Source of the DNA: Fuerstiella sp.
GTDB lineage: Bacteria; Planctomycetota; Planctomycetia; Planctomycetales; Planctomycetaceae
DNA length: 57,534 nucleotides
Direction: 5' to 3'
Assembly (NCBI GenBank): GCA_029941865.1
Contig: JAPYTO010000014.1
Span: 1-57,534 of the forward strand
Shown piece by piece: positions 9,935 to 21,831 of the stretch (positions within the stretch are counted from its first letter, which is position 1; every line of letters begins with the position of its first letter). The translations under genes were made by a program, and so were the position numbers. Below the pieces are notes generated by a model, which was given only the letters and a program-made list of their open reading frames with translations, did no database searches and was not told where the DNA came from.

Positions 9935-10556
9935 ATTCCGGGAATAACCGTTTTAGCTGCTCTGTCAGTTCACGCCGTGCTCGAAAGATGCGACTGCGGA
10001 CCGTGCCGATTGGTATTTCCAGAATCGTCGCGATTTCGTCATACGAAAATCCATCGATTTCCTTCAGCACCAGCGGCTGACGAAATTCTTCTGCCAGCTT
10101 TCCCAGGGCGGTCTGCACCAACTGCACGTGTTCCTGACTCACCAGCTGGCGTTCCGGATTGGTGTCAACGTTCTGATCGACCGGAGACTGACCGGACGTC
10201 GCTACGTAATTGTCCAGCGATGTTGTTGACAGATGCTCCTGACGTTTACGACTGATCGCCGCGTTCATCGCGATACGGTACAGCCACGAATAGAAGGCGG
10301 CATCCTGGCGGAACGAATCCAGACGGCGCCAAGCCGATACGAAGGCCTGTTGAGCGATTTCCAAGGCGTCGTCGCGAGACCCCAGCGCCTGTGTCAGGCT
10401 GTGGACAAGGCGATCCTGATATCGGACCACCAACACATCAAATGCCTCCAGACTGCCTTCAACTGAAAGCGGAATCAGTTGATTGTCGGGAAGGTTGTCC
10501 AACGTCGGATAAACCTGTGCGGAAGTACGGTGGGTCGAAGCAGCCGTATCTTGCAC
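9933..10556 (-). CDS. ECF (RpoE-like) RNA polymerase sigma factor
   Basis: A 207-residue protein with sigma-70 region 2 (VRYQDRLVHSL through DALEIAQQAFVSAWRRLDSF and the -10-binding segment FYSWLYRIAMNAA) and region 4 (LPLVLKEIDG-like, FSYDEIATILEIPIGTVRSR). The start is a GTG at 10556, supported by a GGAG nine bases upstream. The first 30 residues are variable. No anti-sigma gene is adjacent: the neighbour is a convergent sppA. It may therefore be controlled by an unlinked anti-sigma or a C-terminal determinant. Its target promoters cannot be seen here. Confidence 0.92.
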   Translation of the reverse strand: MQDTAASTHRTSAQVYPTLDNLPDNQLIPLSVEGSLEAFDVLVVRYQDRLVHSLTQALGSRDDALEIAQQAFVSAWRRLDSFRQDAAFYSWLYRIAMNAAISRKRQEHLSTTSLDNYVATSGQSPVDQNVDTNPERQLVSQEHVQLVQTALGKLAEEFRQPLVLKEIDGFSYDEIATILEIPIGTVRSRIFRARRELTEQLKRLFPE

Positions 10557-10604
10557 GAAGTCAGACTCCGTCGCTACCCAGTTTGTCTGACGGAATTCAA
10601 CACG

Positions 10605-10694
10605 CGCTGGGCGCGGGTCTCCCGACCCCGTCCTGTTGTGACCGTGAGGTCTCCCCGAACCCGGTTGGGCCGTTCAGGAGACCTTCGGTCCGCC
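10605..10694. repeat. Truncated copy of the CGCTGGGCGCGGGTCTCC repeat
   Basis: Shares its left end (10605-10633) and the inner GGAGACCTTCGGTC block with the element at 12483-12613, but lacks the inverted right arm. Together with the element at 10723 it fills most of the 520-base gap upstream of the sigma factor gene. No gene is seen there. Confidence 0.75.
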
Positions 10695-10722
10695 AGCGGG
10701 TGTTGGTATCTCCACAATTCAC

Positions 10723-10857
10723 TTCACCCTCCTTTTGGGAGGGTCGCGAGGAACGAGCGGGGAGGGCGGTTGTTGGAATCTCGCGACAACAATCAGGCGA
10801 AAACGCTCGGTGAACCCTCCCCTCGCTTAGGCTCGACCCTCCCGAAAGGAGGGTGAA
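10723..10857. repeat. 135-bp element with 24-bp terminal inverted repeats
   Basis: The ends 10723-10746 and 10834-10857 are inverted repeats with one mismatch in 24. Each arm is itself palindromic (CCCTCC near GGGAGG), so the ends can fold alone or together. The inner segment GGTCGCGAGGAACGAGCGGG recurs in reverse orientation at 26611-26662. It has no coding capacity. The form is that of a small non-autonomous mobile or REP-like element. Confidence 0.8.
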
Positions 10858-11078
10858 ATCTGTCGTCGCGATTCGTGTAAATACGTGTGCTCGCCGGAGA
10901 GTAAATCACTAACGCCATTCCCGCAAAATCAGTCAGCCCGGGCCGCAGCACCGCGTCTCCTTCAACGACCGGATGTTCCCGACCGGCTCTCTTTCAGTCC
11001 CTCATGCTTTTAGTTTGCCGTCGAATTTGCGATGCTGTTGCAATCCGTCTTTTCCCTCCTCCCAACGTAGCCAGCCTC

Positions 11079-12470
11079 ATGAATGCCATAACGCTCCGCT
11101 TTCTAATGCGAACAGTCCCCGCCTTGTGTTTGATTGCCTGCGGTTCCGCAGCCCTGGCGGCTGACGCCATCGACATTGGCTCACGCCGCGAGCTGTTTGT
11201 CGACCGCCATCTGATTGACTCCATGTCGGACGGTGTGCAACTTCAGGTCCAGCAGCCTGAGCCCCAGGAAGTTGTGTTTGTCACGGGCGAACCATGGGAA
11301 GGAAACACGTGTGCGTATTACTCGATCTTTCAGGACGGCGATATCTATCGGATGTATTATCGGGGCTCTCATGCCGTCGATATGAAGTCGGCGCATCCTG
11401 AGGTTACGTGTTACGCCGAAAGCAACGACGGCATTCACTGGACGAAGCCGAAGCTTGGGATCTATGAATGGGAAGGGTCGAAGGAAAACAACATCGTCTG
11501 GACTGGTATTGGTACTCATTGTTTTGTGCCCTTTCGCGATGCCAATCCCGATTGTTCGGCCGACGCGAAATACAAGGCGATCTCGAGAGGGCGACCGCTG
11601 GGGAAGAAGGGGCTGTACGTCTTCAAATCGCCCGACGCCATTCATTGGTCGCTGATAAAGGACGAGCCGGTGATCACGGACGGCTATTTTGATTCTCAGA
11701 ACCTCGCGTTCTGGGATCCCGTGACAAAAAAGTACGTGGGTTATCACCGTACGTTCACCAATAAAGTTCGTTCAATCCTGATGTGCACGTCCGACGATTT
11801 CGTGACATGGTCAACGCCAACCCCGTTGACATACCCGGATGCTCCCAATCAGCATCTGTATACGAATGCCATTCGTCCCTACTTCGCAGCGCCGCACATT
11901 CGGGTTGGATTTCCAACCCGGTATCTGCCAAAGACCCAGCAGGTGGAGCCCGTGTTTATGTCAAGCAGGGACGGAGTCACCTTTCAACGGTTCAGCGAAG
12001 CGATCATTCCGCAGACAGCACCTGAAGATCGAGATGGCAACCGTAGCAACTACATGACGAATGGCCTGCTTGAATTGCCAGGCCGTCCCCACGAACTGTC
12101 CGTTTACGCAACCGAAGCATACTACACCGGACCCGACAGCCGAGTTCGTCGTTTCACGTACCGCACAGACGGTTTCGTCGCCCTGAACGGTACTGGTGAG
12201 GTGCTGACCAGGCCACTGGCGTTTGACGGCAATGTCCTGACGTTGAACTATCGCTGTGCGGCAAATGGGTCGGTTGGCATACAGTTGTGCGATGCTGACG
12301 GAGAACCTATTCCGGATTTCAAAAGTGCCCGACTCACCGGCGACGAAATCGATCACGGGGTTCACTGGCTGTCAGGGAAAACACTCAACAAGTTGTCGGG
12401 CCGAGTTGTTCGGTTGCGGCTGAGTCTGAAGGATGCCGACGTGTTCGCGTTTCAGTTTATGGACAAGTAA
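11079..12470 (+). CDS. Secreted five-bladed propeller protein, GH32/GH43-like (copy 1)
   Basis: About 464 residues from the ATG at 11079, beginning with a signal peptide that ends near AALAADA. It then reads IDIGSRRELFVDRHLID, followed by recurring beta-propeller units: YRMYYRGSH, CYAESNDGIHWTKPKLGI, VFKSPDAIHWSLI, FDSQNLAFWDPVTKKYVGYHRTF and MSSRDGVTFQRF. The S-x-DG-x-x-W repeats and strand pattern resemble the GH32/GH43/GH62 propeller clan. The C-terminal 90 residues look like a beta-sandwich. A paralogue lies at 24772. A role in sugar or glycan binding or hydrolysis outside the cytoplasm is inferred; no catalytic triad was assigned. An ATG at 11106 is an alternative start. Confidence 0.8.
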   Translation: MNAITLRFLMRTVPALCLIACGSAALAADAIDIGSRRELFVDRHLIDSMSDGVQLQVQQPEPQEVVFVTGEPWEGNTCAYYSIFQDGDIYRMYYRGSHAVDMKSAHPEVTCYAESNDGIHWTKPKLGIYEWEGSKENNIVWTGIGTHCFVPFRDANPDCSADAKYKAISRGRPLGKKGLYVFKSPDAIHWSLIKDEPVITDGYFDSQNLAFWDPVTKKYVGYHRTFTNKVRSILMCTSDDFVTWSTPTPLTYPDAPNQHLYTNAIRPYFAAPHIRVGFPTRYLPKTQQVEPVFMSSRDGVTFQRFSEAIIPQTAPEDRDGNRSNYMTNGLLELPGRPHELSVYATEAYYTGPDSRVRRFTYRTDGFVALNGTGEVLTRPLAFDGNVLTLNYRCAANGSVGIQLCDADGEPIPDFKSARLTGDEIDHGVHWLSGKTLNKLSGRVVRLRLSLKDADVFAFQFMDK

Positions 12471-12482
12471 TGTTGGCAGTCT

Positions 12483-12613
12483 CGCTGGGCGCGGGTCTCC
12501 TGACCCCGTCCGGGTGCCGATCGCCCGGTCTCCCCGCATCAGGTTGACGCCTGTGCAAGGAAATGGAGACCTTCGGTCAGCCGGACTGCGGGGTCAGAGA
12601 CCCTCGCACAGCG
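12483..12613. repeat. Palindromic element with ~25-bp inverted ends
   Basis: Left arm from 12483 (CGCTGGGCGCGGGTCTCC) and right arm 12589-12613 are imperfect inverted repeats (about three mismatches and one gap). The inner blocks GGTCTCC and GGAGACC can also pair. A truncated sister copy lies at 10605. It sits between the propeller gene and the next same-strand gene, where it could terminate transcription. Confidence 0.75.
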
Positions 12614-12682
12614 GCGGTGGATTTGACGCGGTGAAGACAGGTACTCAGACAGGTACAGTTTCTTTGGCGAGAGGTGTTGACC

Positions 12683-13798
12683 ATGCGTGGACAAATTTCG
12701 GTGCTTCTTCTTCTGGTCGCAGGATCCGTCTGCCGGGCTGACGACGAGACAAAACCTGACCGGGAAAAGGTCGAGCGGTCGAACCAATACGAAGTCGACG
12801 ACATCACAGTGCCGGCTGCATTTGCCGATGAACCGATTCGCGATCTTTCCGTAGATCAGGCGGCAAATTATCTGGATGACGGGGCGCTCGGATGGTCACG
12901 ACAGAAAAAGTGCATCACCTGTCATACCAACGGAACGTACCTGTTCATTCGCCCACGTCTCACAAGTTCTCTGGGCCTGCCGTCGGAAGGGGTGCGTCAG
13001 TTCTTTCTTGATGAACTGGCAAAGCTGGAAGCGACGAATCACAAGCGGCTCAAGAGTGGAACTCGGCCGGCTCAGGTGATTTACGCAGCGGCTGGGTTGG
13101 CTGAATGGGACGCGCATGTCTTTCACCAGGGTTCGGCGGAAACCGATGCTGCATTGAAGCTGATGTTCGATCTGCAGGACGACAACGGCGCGTGGACATC
13201 ACTCGACTGCTGGCCACCCTTCGAATCGAGCGCGTATCAGGAAGCGACGATGGCAGCGATGGCCGTTGGAGCTTTCCCGCAGTGGCTGCCTTCGATTCAG
13301 GATCCGGACCTGCTGGAGCGTGTGGAACGATTAAGAACGTACCTGCGTGATACAGAGCCGCCGCACGAATACGCGAGGGTTCTGAAACTTTGGACTTCAA
13401 AGCGGTTTGATGGAATTCTTGATGCTGACGAAGAGCAGGCCATCGTTTCCCTGATCACTCAGAAACAGCAGCCTGATGGCGGCTGGAGTCTTCGCACCTT
13501 CGCGGCGCCCGAGCAATGGGGAGGTGGCAACCGCGCCGAAAAAATTCGTGCCGAATCTGACTTCGGCTCACCAGCCAGCGACGGCCATATGACAGGCTTG
13601 GCACTTATTGTGCTGCAACAATCCGGTCCGGATTGTGACAGGGAGTCCGTAAGCCGTGGGCTTAACTGGTTGAAGGGAAATCAGCGAGTTTCCGGACGCT
13701 GGTGGACTCGTTCGTTGAACACCGACAAGGCGCATTTCATTACGTACAGCGGAACAGCTTATCCGCTGCTGGCGCTTCATTTGGCGGGTGAACTGTAA
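12683..13798 (+). CDS. Squalene-cyclase-like toroid protein with a CxxCH heme motif (copy 1)
   Basis: The ATG at 12683 (GAGG about eight bases upstream) gives 371 residues starting with a signal peptide (SVLLLLVAGSVCRAD). A c-type heme motif CITCH lies at 77-81. The rest consists of alpha/alpha-toroid repeats with QxxDGGW-type ends: LQDDNGAWTSLDC, QKQQPDGGWSLRTF, HMTGLALIVLQQSG, GLNWLKGNQRVSGRWW. Annotations usually call this family squalene-hopene cyclase, but the DxDD catalytic motif is not visible, so cyclase activity is doubtful. A periplasmic single-heme protein is inferred. A paralogue of the same architecture is at 53395. Followed by a convergent DUF1080 gene. Confidence 0.8.
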   Translation: MRGQISVLLLLVAGSVCRADDETKPDREKVERSNQYEVDDITVPAAFADEPIRDLSVDQAANYLDDGALGWSRQKKCITCHTNGTYLFIRPRLTSSLGLPSEGVRQFFLDELAKLEATNHKRLKSGTRPAQVIYAAAGLAEWDAHVFHQGSAETDAALKLMFDLQDDNGAWTSLDCWPPFESSAYQEATMAAMAVGAFPQWLPSIQDPDLLERVERLRTYLRDTEPPHEYARVLKLWTSKRFDGILDADEEQAIVSLITQKQQPDGGWSLRTFAAPEQWGGGNRAEKIRAESDFGSPASDGHMTGLALIVLQQSGPDCDRESVSRGLNWLKGNQRVSGRWWTRSLNTDKAHFITYSGTAYPLLALHLAGEL

Positions 13799-13848
13799 AA
13801 GCGTCGGGAAAGGGGGCCCTTTCCCGACGTCGCGCTGACGTGTACAGA

Positions 13849-14733
13849 TCACTCGTTGGTCGTTGTCGGATCTTTCTGATCTTCGCTCTTCTGTTCGGCT
13901 TTGTCCGCAGGTTTGTCGTCTGATTTCTTGTCATCCGCACTCTTTTTGTCGGCCGGTTTTTTCTTTGGCTCTTTCACGATGTTAAAACCTGCCGACGTTC
14001 GTTTTCCGACAGCCGGCTTTAATTCTCGCAGCCAGATGTTGCGGAACTTGACGGGGTCTCCGTGAAACTGCAGCGAGATCGGTCCTGTCTCGGCGTGAGG
14101 CGTGTAATGAGGTGCGTCGACGTAGCTGCTGGGGCCGAGCAATTCGAAATGATTCAGCGCCAGGACGCCGTTGTGAATCAGAGTGACGTAACACGGCGTT
14201 TCAACATCGCCGTTGACCTTAAAGACCGGTGCTGTAAAAAAGATGTCGTACGTGTTCCATTCGCCAGGCTTTCGCATGGCATTGGCCATTGGTGGAGTCT
14301 GTTTGTAGATCGATCCGGCCTGGCCATCAAAGTAGGTTTCGTTCTGAAACGAATCCAACACCTGCACTTCGTACTTGCCCATCAAATAGACGCCGCTATT
14401 GCCGCGTCCCTGTCCAGTCCCTTTGAGCTCCGTGGGAGCCGACCATTCCAAATGCAGCTGAATATCGCCGAAGTGCTGCTTCGAAACGATTCCTGTCTTT
14501 CGAGGAATCGCGATGCCATCCTGAACCAGCCACTGATCACCATTTTCGAACGCCGACAGATCTCGACCACCAAACAGCACGATGGCGTCTGACGGAGGCT
14601 GATCGTCGGTGGCTCCGGGAGTAACGATGGGAGGCTGCTGCCACTCCACTCCGCTTTTCCATTCCTGAGCGAAAGTGGATGAGATCAGGGACAGAACCAC
14701 GGCAGAATGCAGGCAATATGTGCGAAACGTCAT
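13849..14733 (-). CDS. DUF1080 (3-keto-disaccharide hydrolase-like) protein with a charged tail
   Basis: 294 residues: signal peptide (VVLSLISSTFAQ), then a concanavalin-like jelly-roll with family landmarks: IVLFGGRDLSAFENGDQW, GDIQLHLEWSAP, GQGRGNSGVYLMGKYEVQVLDS, GEWNTYDIFFTAP, VTLIHNGVL and the end GPISLQFHGDPVKFRNIWLREL. The last 45 residues are almost only Lys, Asp, Ser, Ala and Glu, a disordered charged tail not typical of the family core. The DUF1080 family includes periplasmic hydrolases of 3-keto-glycosides. The start is backed by a GGAG about ten bases upstream. Confidence 0.9.
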   Translation of the reverse strand: MTFRTYCLHSAVVLSLISSTFAQEWKSGVEWQQPPIVTPGATDDQPPSDAIVLFGGRDLSAFENGDQWLVQDGIAIPRKTGIVSKQHFGDIQLHLEWSAPTELKGTGQGRGNSGVYLMGKYEVQVLDSFQNETYFDGQAGSIYKQTPPMANAMRKPGEWNTYDIFFTAPVFKVNGDVETPCYVTLIHNGVLALNHFELLGPSSYVDAPHYTPHAETGPISLQFHGDPVKFRNIWLRELKPAVGKRTSAGFNIVKEPKKKPADKKSADDKKSDDKPADKAEQKSEDQKDPTTTNE

Positions 14734-15037
14734 CTTGGGTTATCTCCGGTTCGGTGAGAAAAGCTTGACAGGGTGGCATATCGTGGCATTCAACGGAAGC
14801 CGATGCAATTGGCGAAGTCTGAGAAACACGCGTCTTCCGGATCTCGGTTTTGCAATCTTCTGAAGGTCCTCTTCGTGGCTGCTTGAACTCGTGTTTGGTG
14901 GCTGGAATACTTCCGCTGGCGAAAGGTGGCAGCAGCACCAGGCTGTTCTGCCAACGTTAACGATCCACTTCATTCATGTCGGAACTCTGCTTTTTGTGTG
15001 TTCCGGCGTACGGATATCAGACTGACGGAACACCGAA
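14734..15037. other. Divergent intergenic region upstream of purL
   Basis: A 300-base gap between divergent genes. A TTGACA at 14765-14770 could be a -35 box, but no good -10 follows at 16-18 bases. No PurR-like palindrome or purine riboswitch was recognised. I see no gene in it. Confidence 0.35.
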
Positions 15038-18052
<3,015 letters not shown>

Positions 18053-18221
18053 TTGTCACAAGGCCCGGATTTTTCTGTTTATCTCACACCACCCAATAGT
18101 CCGGGGCCGGAAGCTCGCTCGCGGTGGCTCGTTGACGGTGTTTTGTGTCGACGCTGGGACAACGAAAGGGTAAACTGGATGCCCCACCAGATTCCTCCCT
18201 CCATCATTGCTGAGTGCATCT

Positions 18222-19577
18222 ATGCTTTCCGTGCCGGGGCCTGCTTCAGTCAGTCGAAAACTATGTCACGGCGTTTCACGCCGAGACGCTTTGCGCGTCG
18301 GTGGTCTAGGCGCCGCCGGTCTGAGCCTGCCGCAGTTGTTGAGAGCCGAAGCAGAATCCGGGGTTGCGGCCAGTCGACGTCACAAGTCCGTGATCATGAT
18401 TTATCTGTGCGGAGGGCCTCCGCATCAGGACATGTACGACATCAAGTCGGCGGCACCAACCGAGGTTCGCGGTGAATTTCAGCCCATCAGCACCAGCGTG
18501 CCGGGTATTGAAATTTGTGAGTTGCTGCCCGGAATCGCGAAGAACATGGACAGGTTCGTTCCGATTCGATCCATGGTCGGCGCAAAGGATGCCCACTATT
18601 CGTATCAATGCATGACAGGCTATCACGAACAGAATGCGGCTGCCGGCGGATGGCCTCACTTCGGTTCCGTGGTGAGTCATCTTGAGGGACCGGTCACCCC
18701 CGGGACGCCACCGTTTGTCAGCTTGTGTTACACGACGAAACATCGACCCTACAACGAACCGAGTCCGGGATTTCTGGGCCTTGGGCATTCGTCATTTTCG
18801 CCAAAGGGACCGGGACGAGACGATCTCGTGCTGCAGGGAATCACGGCCGATCGACTGGGGCATCGGCATCAACTGCTGACGTCATTCGACAGGTTGCGAC
18901 GTGACTGTGACGCCAGTGGAAAAATGGAAGGGATGGACGTGTTCACTCAACAGGCCATGGGAATCCTGACTTCTCCGGACCTGTTTAATGCGTTGGACGT
19001 GTCGCAGGAAAGCAAACAGACTCGCGATCGCTACGGCGTTCAGGACGAAAACAAGCCACGCGGTGATGCGGCGCCGATGTGCCCTCAGAATTTTCTTGCC
19101 GCCCGGCGGCTGGTTGAAGCCGGCGCACGAGTTGTGACTGTCAATTACAGTTTCTGGGACTGGCATGGCAGCAACTTCAAGACCGGTCGTCAGGAACTGC
19201 CAATCTTCGACCTGGGTATCACGGCGCTGATCGAAGATCTTCACGAACGTGGACTGCAGGATGACGTAACCGTTGTCGCGTGGGGCGAATTCGGGCGAAC
19301 ACCGAAAATTAACAACAAGGCCGGTCGCGACCATTGGCCGCGAGTGTGCAGTGCGTTACTGGCCGGCGGAGGGATGAAAACCGGGCAGGTGATCGGGGCC
19401 ACGGACCGTCTTGGTGGCGAAGCTGCTGACCGCCCGGTCACGTTTCAGGAAGTCTTCGCAACGATTTATCACAACCTCGGCGTTAACCTTGATTCGGAAC
19501 GCGTTTTCGACTTCCGAGGTGTGCCGCGAACTTTCATCGAACCAGGCGTTAAACCTATCGCGGAGCTGATTGGCTAG
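18222..19577 (+). CDS. DUF1501 (sulfatase-like) protein, exported (copy A)
   Basis: 451 residues from the ATG at 18222. A twin-arginine-like leader (VSRRDALRVGGLGAAGLSLP) precedes a DUF1501 domain: VIMIYLCGGPPHQDMYDIK, VRGEFQPISTSVPGIEICELLP, LAARRLVEAGARVVTVNY and WGEFGRTPKINNKAGRDHWP, the family signature related to alkaline-phosphatase/sulfatase folds. In planctomycetes these genes usually pair with a DUF1549/DUF1553 cytochrome-like gene. No such gene is present here; instead a second DUF1501 follows after 45 bases. Substrate unknown. A TTG at 18207 is an alternative start. Confidence 0.92.
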   Translation: MLSVPGPASVSRKLCHGVSRRDALRVGGLGAAGLSLPQLLRAEAESGVAASRRHKSVIMIYLCGGPPHQDMYDIKSAAPTEVRGEFQPISTSVPGIEICELLPGIAKNMDRFVPIRSMVGAKDAHYSYQCMTGYHEQNAAAGGWPHFGSVVSHLEGPVTPGTPPFVSLCYTTKHRPYNEPSPGFLGLGHSSFSPKGPGRDDLVLQGITADRLGHRHQLLTSFDRLRRDCDASGKMEGMDVFTQQAMGILTSPDLFNALDVSQESKQTRDRYGVQDENKPRGDAAPMCPQNFLAARRLVEAGARVVTVNYSFWDWHGSNFKTGRQELPIFDLGITALIEDLHERGLQDDVTVVAWGEFGRTPKINNKAGRDHWPRVCSALLAGGGMKTGQVIGATDRLGGEAADRPVTFQEVFATIYHNLGVNLDSERVFDFRGVPRTFIEPGVKPIAELIG

Positions 19578-19622
19578 CGCATATCGTCCATTCCCTCACC
19601 TGCCGTTGCCAGCGAGCGAACG

Positions 19623-21047
19623 ATGTTTCCCTTTCCCGTCGAATTGCATTCGCACCGCCCCTCACGGCGCGACCTTTTGCATTTAGGGACTGGCCTGGGA
19701 GCGGTGAGTGCGCTGTCGGCGCTGAAATCCGCCGGTGCGGCTGCGGCGTCCGTCGTGAATGCACAGGGGACATCGAAGACCATTCGTTCGTGCATTTTCG
19801 TGTTCTATTACGGCGGCCCAAGTCATCTGGATACGTATGACATGAAACCCGATGCGCCGGATTCCGTGCGTGGCGAATTTTCCAGTATCGCCACGTCGGT
19901 GCCGGGGCTGCGGATCTGCGAACACATGCCTCACATGGCGCCAGTCATGCACAAAGTGGCACTGGTTCGCAGCATGCATCACACCAATCGGCTGCATGAT
20001 TCGGCGTCGACGGAAACGCATACCGGACGCCAGGGACCACAGGGAGATCGAGAAGAGTTCGGCCCCATCAGCCAGTTTTATCCGTGCCATGGAGCCGTGC
20101 TGACGATGTTGCGATCCAGTCAGCAGCTCGACGTGCCTCATGCGATGCTGCCCTGGCAGTTTCACAATGTCGTCACCACGCCGTGTCAGGGAGGCGGCTT
20201 CCTGGGACACCAATTCGACCCATTGCTCGTGACGGGGGATGCCCGGCATGCGCGCTATGAAAGCGACCAGCTGAACCGGCCGGCCGAACTGACTTCTGAC
20301 CGTATGCTACAGCGGGAAGCACTGCTCAGCGGGCTGGATATTGACTCCCAATTGGCCGGTCATGTGTCACCGTTGGGCGTCTACCGGCAGAGAGCTCACG
20401 AGCTGCTGCGTTCATCGGTTCTGCAGAACGCATTGCAGATCGAACAGGAAGCGACTGCGACACGAGAACGTTACGGGATGCGCGAACCTGAAGCACTGCC
20501 CGGCGACGGTGCGGCGGCCGCTGCCCCGGCTCGCAATCTTCGAGGTCAGAATCTTTTGCTGGCCCGTCGGCTGGTCGAAGCCGGAGTACGTTTTGTCAAT
20601 GTTCACGACTTTCGGCAGCAGGGGCAGAACTGGGATTCGCACAGCCAGAACTTTCATCAGCACAAACGATATCTGTTGCCACAGGCAGACCAGGCTCTGG
20701 CTGCCCTGATTGAAGATCTGGACGAACGAAATCTGCTGGACTCCACACTGGTCGTCGCGCTCGGCGAATTCGGACGGACGCCAAAGATCAACGGCAATGC
20801 GGGTCGGGACCATTGGCCCGACTGTTACACCGTGCTGCTGGCCGGCGGTGGAATTCGTGGCGGATCCGTCTACGGTTCCAGTGACCGAACCGGTGCGTAC
20901 CCGGAGACGAATCCGGTCACGCCGGCCGATCTGGCTGCCACGATTTACTGGTGTTTCGGTCTGGCCCCGCACTCCGAGATTCGTGATCGGGCAGGGCGTC
21001 CACATCGCCTCGCGGACGGTCGTCCAATCACGGACATATTTGCGTAG
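19623..21047 (+). CDS. DUF1501 (sulfatase-like) protein, exported (copy B)
   Basis: 474 residues, 45 bases after copy A and probably co-transcribed. The leader HRPSRRDLLHLGTGLGAVSA is of the twin-arginine type. Domain landmarks are IFVFYYGGPSHLDTYDMKP, VRGEFSSIATSVPGLRICEH, ALVRSMHHTNRLHDSAST, LLARRLVEAGVRFVNVHDF, and GEFGRTPKINGNAGRDHWPD. It differs from copy A enough to be an old paralogue rather than a recent tandem duplicate. Convergent with the FKBP gene, 24 bases apart. Confidence 0.92.
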   Translation: MFPFPVELHSHRPSRRDLLHLGTGLGAVSALSALKSAGAAAASVVNAQGTSKTIRSCIFVFYYGGPSHLDTYDMKPDAPDSVRGEFSSIATSVPGLRICEHMPHMAPVMHKVALVRSMHHTNRLHDSASTETHTGRQGPQGDREEFGPISQFYPCHGAVLTMLRSSQQLDVPHAMLPWQFHNVVTTPCQGGGFLGHQFDPLLVTGDARHARYESDQLNRPAELTSDRMLQREALLSGLDIDSQLAGHVSPLGVYRQRAHELLRSSVLQNALQIEQEATATRERYGMREPEALPGDGAAAAAPARNLRGQNLLLARRLVEAGVRFVNVHDFRQQGQNWDSHSQNFHQHKRYLLPQADQALAALIEDLDERNLLDSTLVVALGEFGRTPKINGNAGRDHWPDCYTVLLAGGGIRGGSVYGSSDRTGAYPETNPVTPADLAATIYWCFGLAPHSEIRDRAGRPHRLADGRPITDIFA

Positions 21048-21071
21048 ACCACGCCACTGGATCGGTGACGG

Positions 21072-21614
21072 CTATTGAATTTCCAGTAGCTCAACAACGA
21101 AGTGCAGCGTCGCGTTCGGGGGCACTGCAGCGCCGGCACCAGCGGCGCCATAGCCCAGGTCGGACGGAATCCACAGTTCAATCATTCCGCCCTTGCCAAC
21201 CAGCTGCATACCTTCCGTCCATCCTGCGATCACGCCGTTCAATGGAAACGAGATCGGTTCTCCCCGGCTATAGGAGCTGTCGAATTCGCTGCCGTCGTCC
21301 AGCCAGCCGCGATAATGCACCGTGACAGATCTGTCTGCAGTCGCTTTTTCTCCCTCAGACGTTCTGAGAATCCGATATCGCAGGCCAGAATCCGTGGTCT
21401 GAAACTCTGCAGGAGCATCCGCGTCAACTTCTCCCGCTCCTTCGCGAAGCTCGACCTTATCCAGAAACGTTACGGCCTCTGTGGAATCAGAACCTGAACT
21501 TTCAGCCGACGCCGTAGGAGGCAGAGCCGCCTCGTTCACCTCTGGAGCGGACTCGGCGCATCCGGTCATTAGAAAACACGACAGCACGAACATAGTAAAC
21601 AGCGTTTGTTTCAT
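21072..21614 (-). CDS. FKBP-type peptidyl-prolyl isomerase lipoprotein
   Basis: 180 residues. The lipobox LMTGC places the lipidated Cys at 19. A Ser/Glu-rich linker of about 50 residues is followed by a single FKBP domain from about residue 68: TTDSGLRYRIL, VTVHYRGWLDDGSEFDSSY, FPLNGVIAGWTEGMQLVGKG and IPSDLGYGAAGAG. It catalyses Pro isomerisation in exported proteins, likely anchored to a membrane. The start has GAGGTAG about eight bases upstream. Confidence 0.93.
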   Translation of the reverse strand: MKQTLFTMFVLSCFLMTGCAESAPEVNEAALPPTASAESSGSDSTEAVTFLDKVELREGAGEVDADAPAEFQTTDSGLRYRILRTSEGEKATADRSVTVHYRGWLDDGSEFDSSYSRGEPISFPLNGVIAGWTEGMQLVGKGGMIELWIPSDLGYGAAGAGAAVPPNATLHFVVELLEIQ

Positions 21615-21754
21615 CGAAATCTACCTCAAGCACGACGGAATGACACTCAGAGCAGGGCATGTTGTGGTGCCGGATCGCCTGAGTCAAGGCTGCGACCATC
21701 CGCCGGAGTAAGATTCAGCCGTCGTGCGTCAGAAATCGCGTCAGAAACAAAAGC

Positions 21755-21805
21755 AGCCGCGTTTGCCGGAACGCGAGAAGCTCTCGCACTCCGGCAAACG
21801 CGGCT
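21755..21805 (-). terminator. Intrinsic terminator of the Gly/Tyr/His-rich protein gene
   Basis: Perfect 16-bp arms (21755-21770 and 21790-21805) with further pairing inside (GCGAG with CTCGC), followed on the minus strand by a T-rich run. It lies 27 bases after the stop of the gene at 21832. Confidence 0.8.
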
Positions 21806-21831
21806 ATGAACTTGATCTGGTTCGGCCGTTC

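Noticed and set aside
18053..18475. A separate gene directly after purL
   Set aside because: It overlaps the DUF1501 gene in another frame and has no protein-like features.
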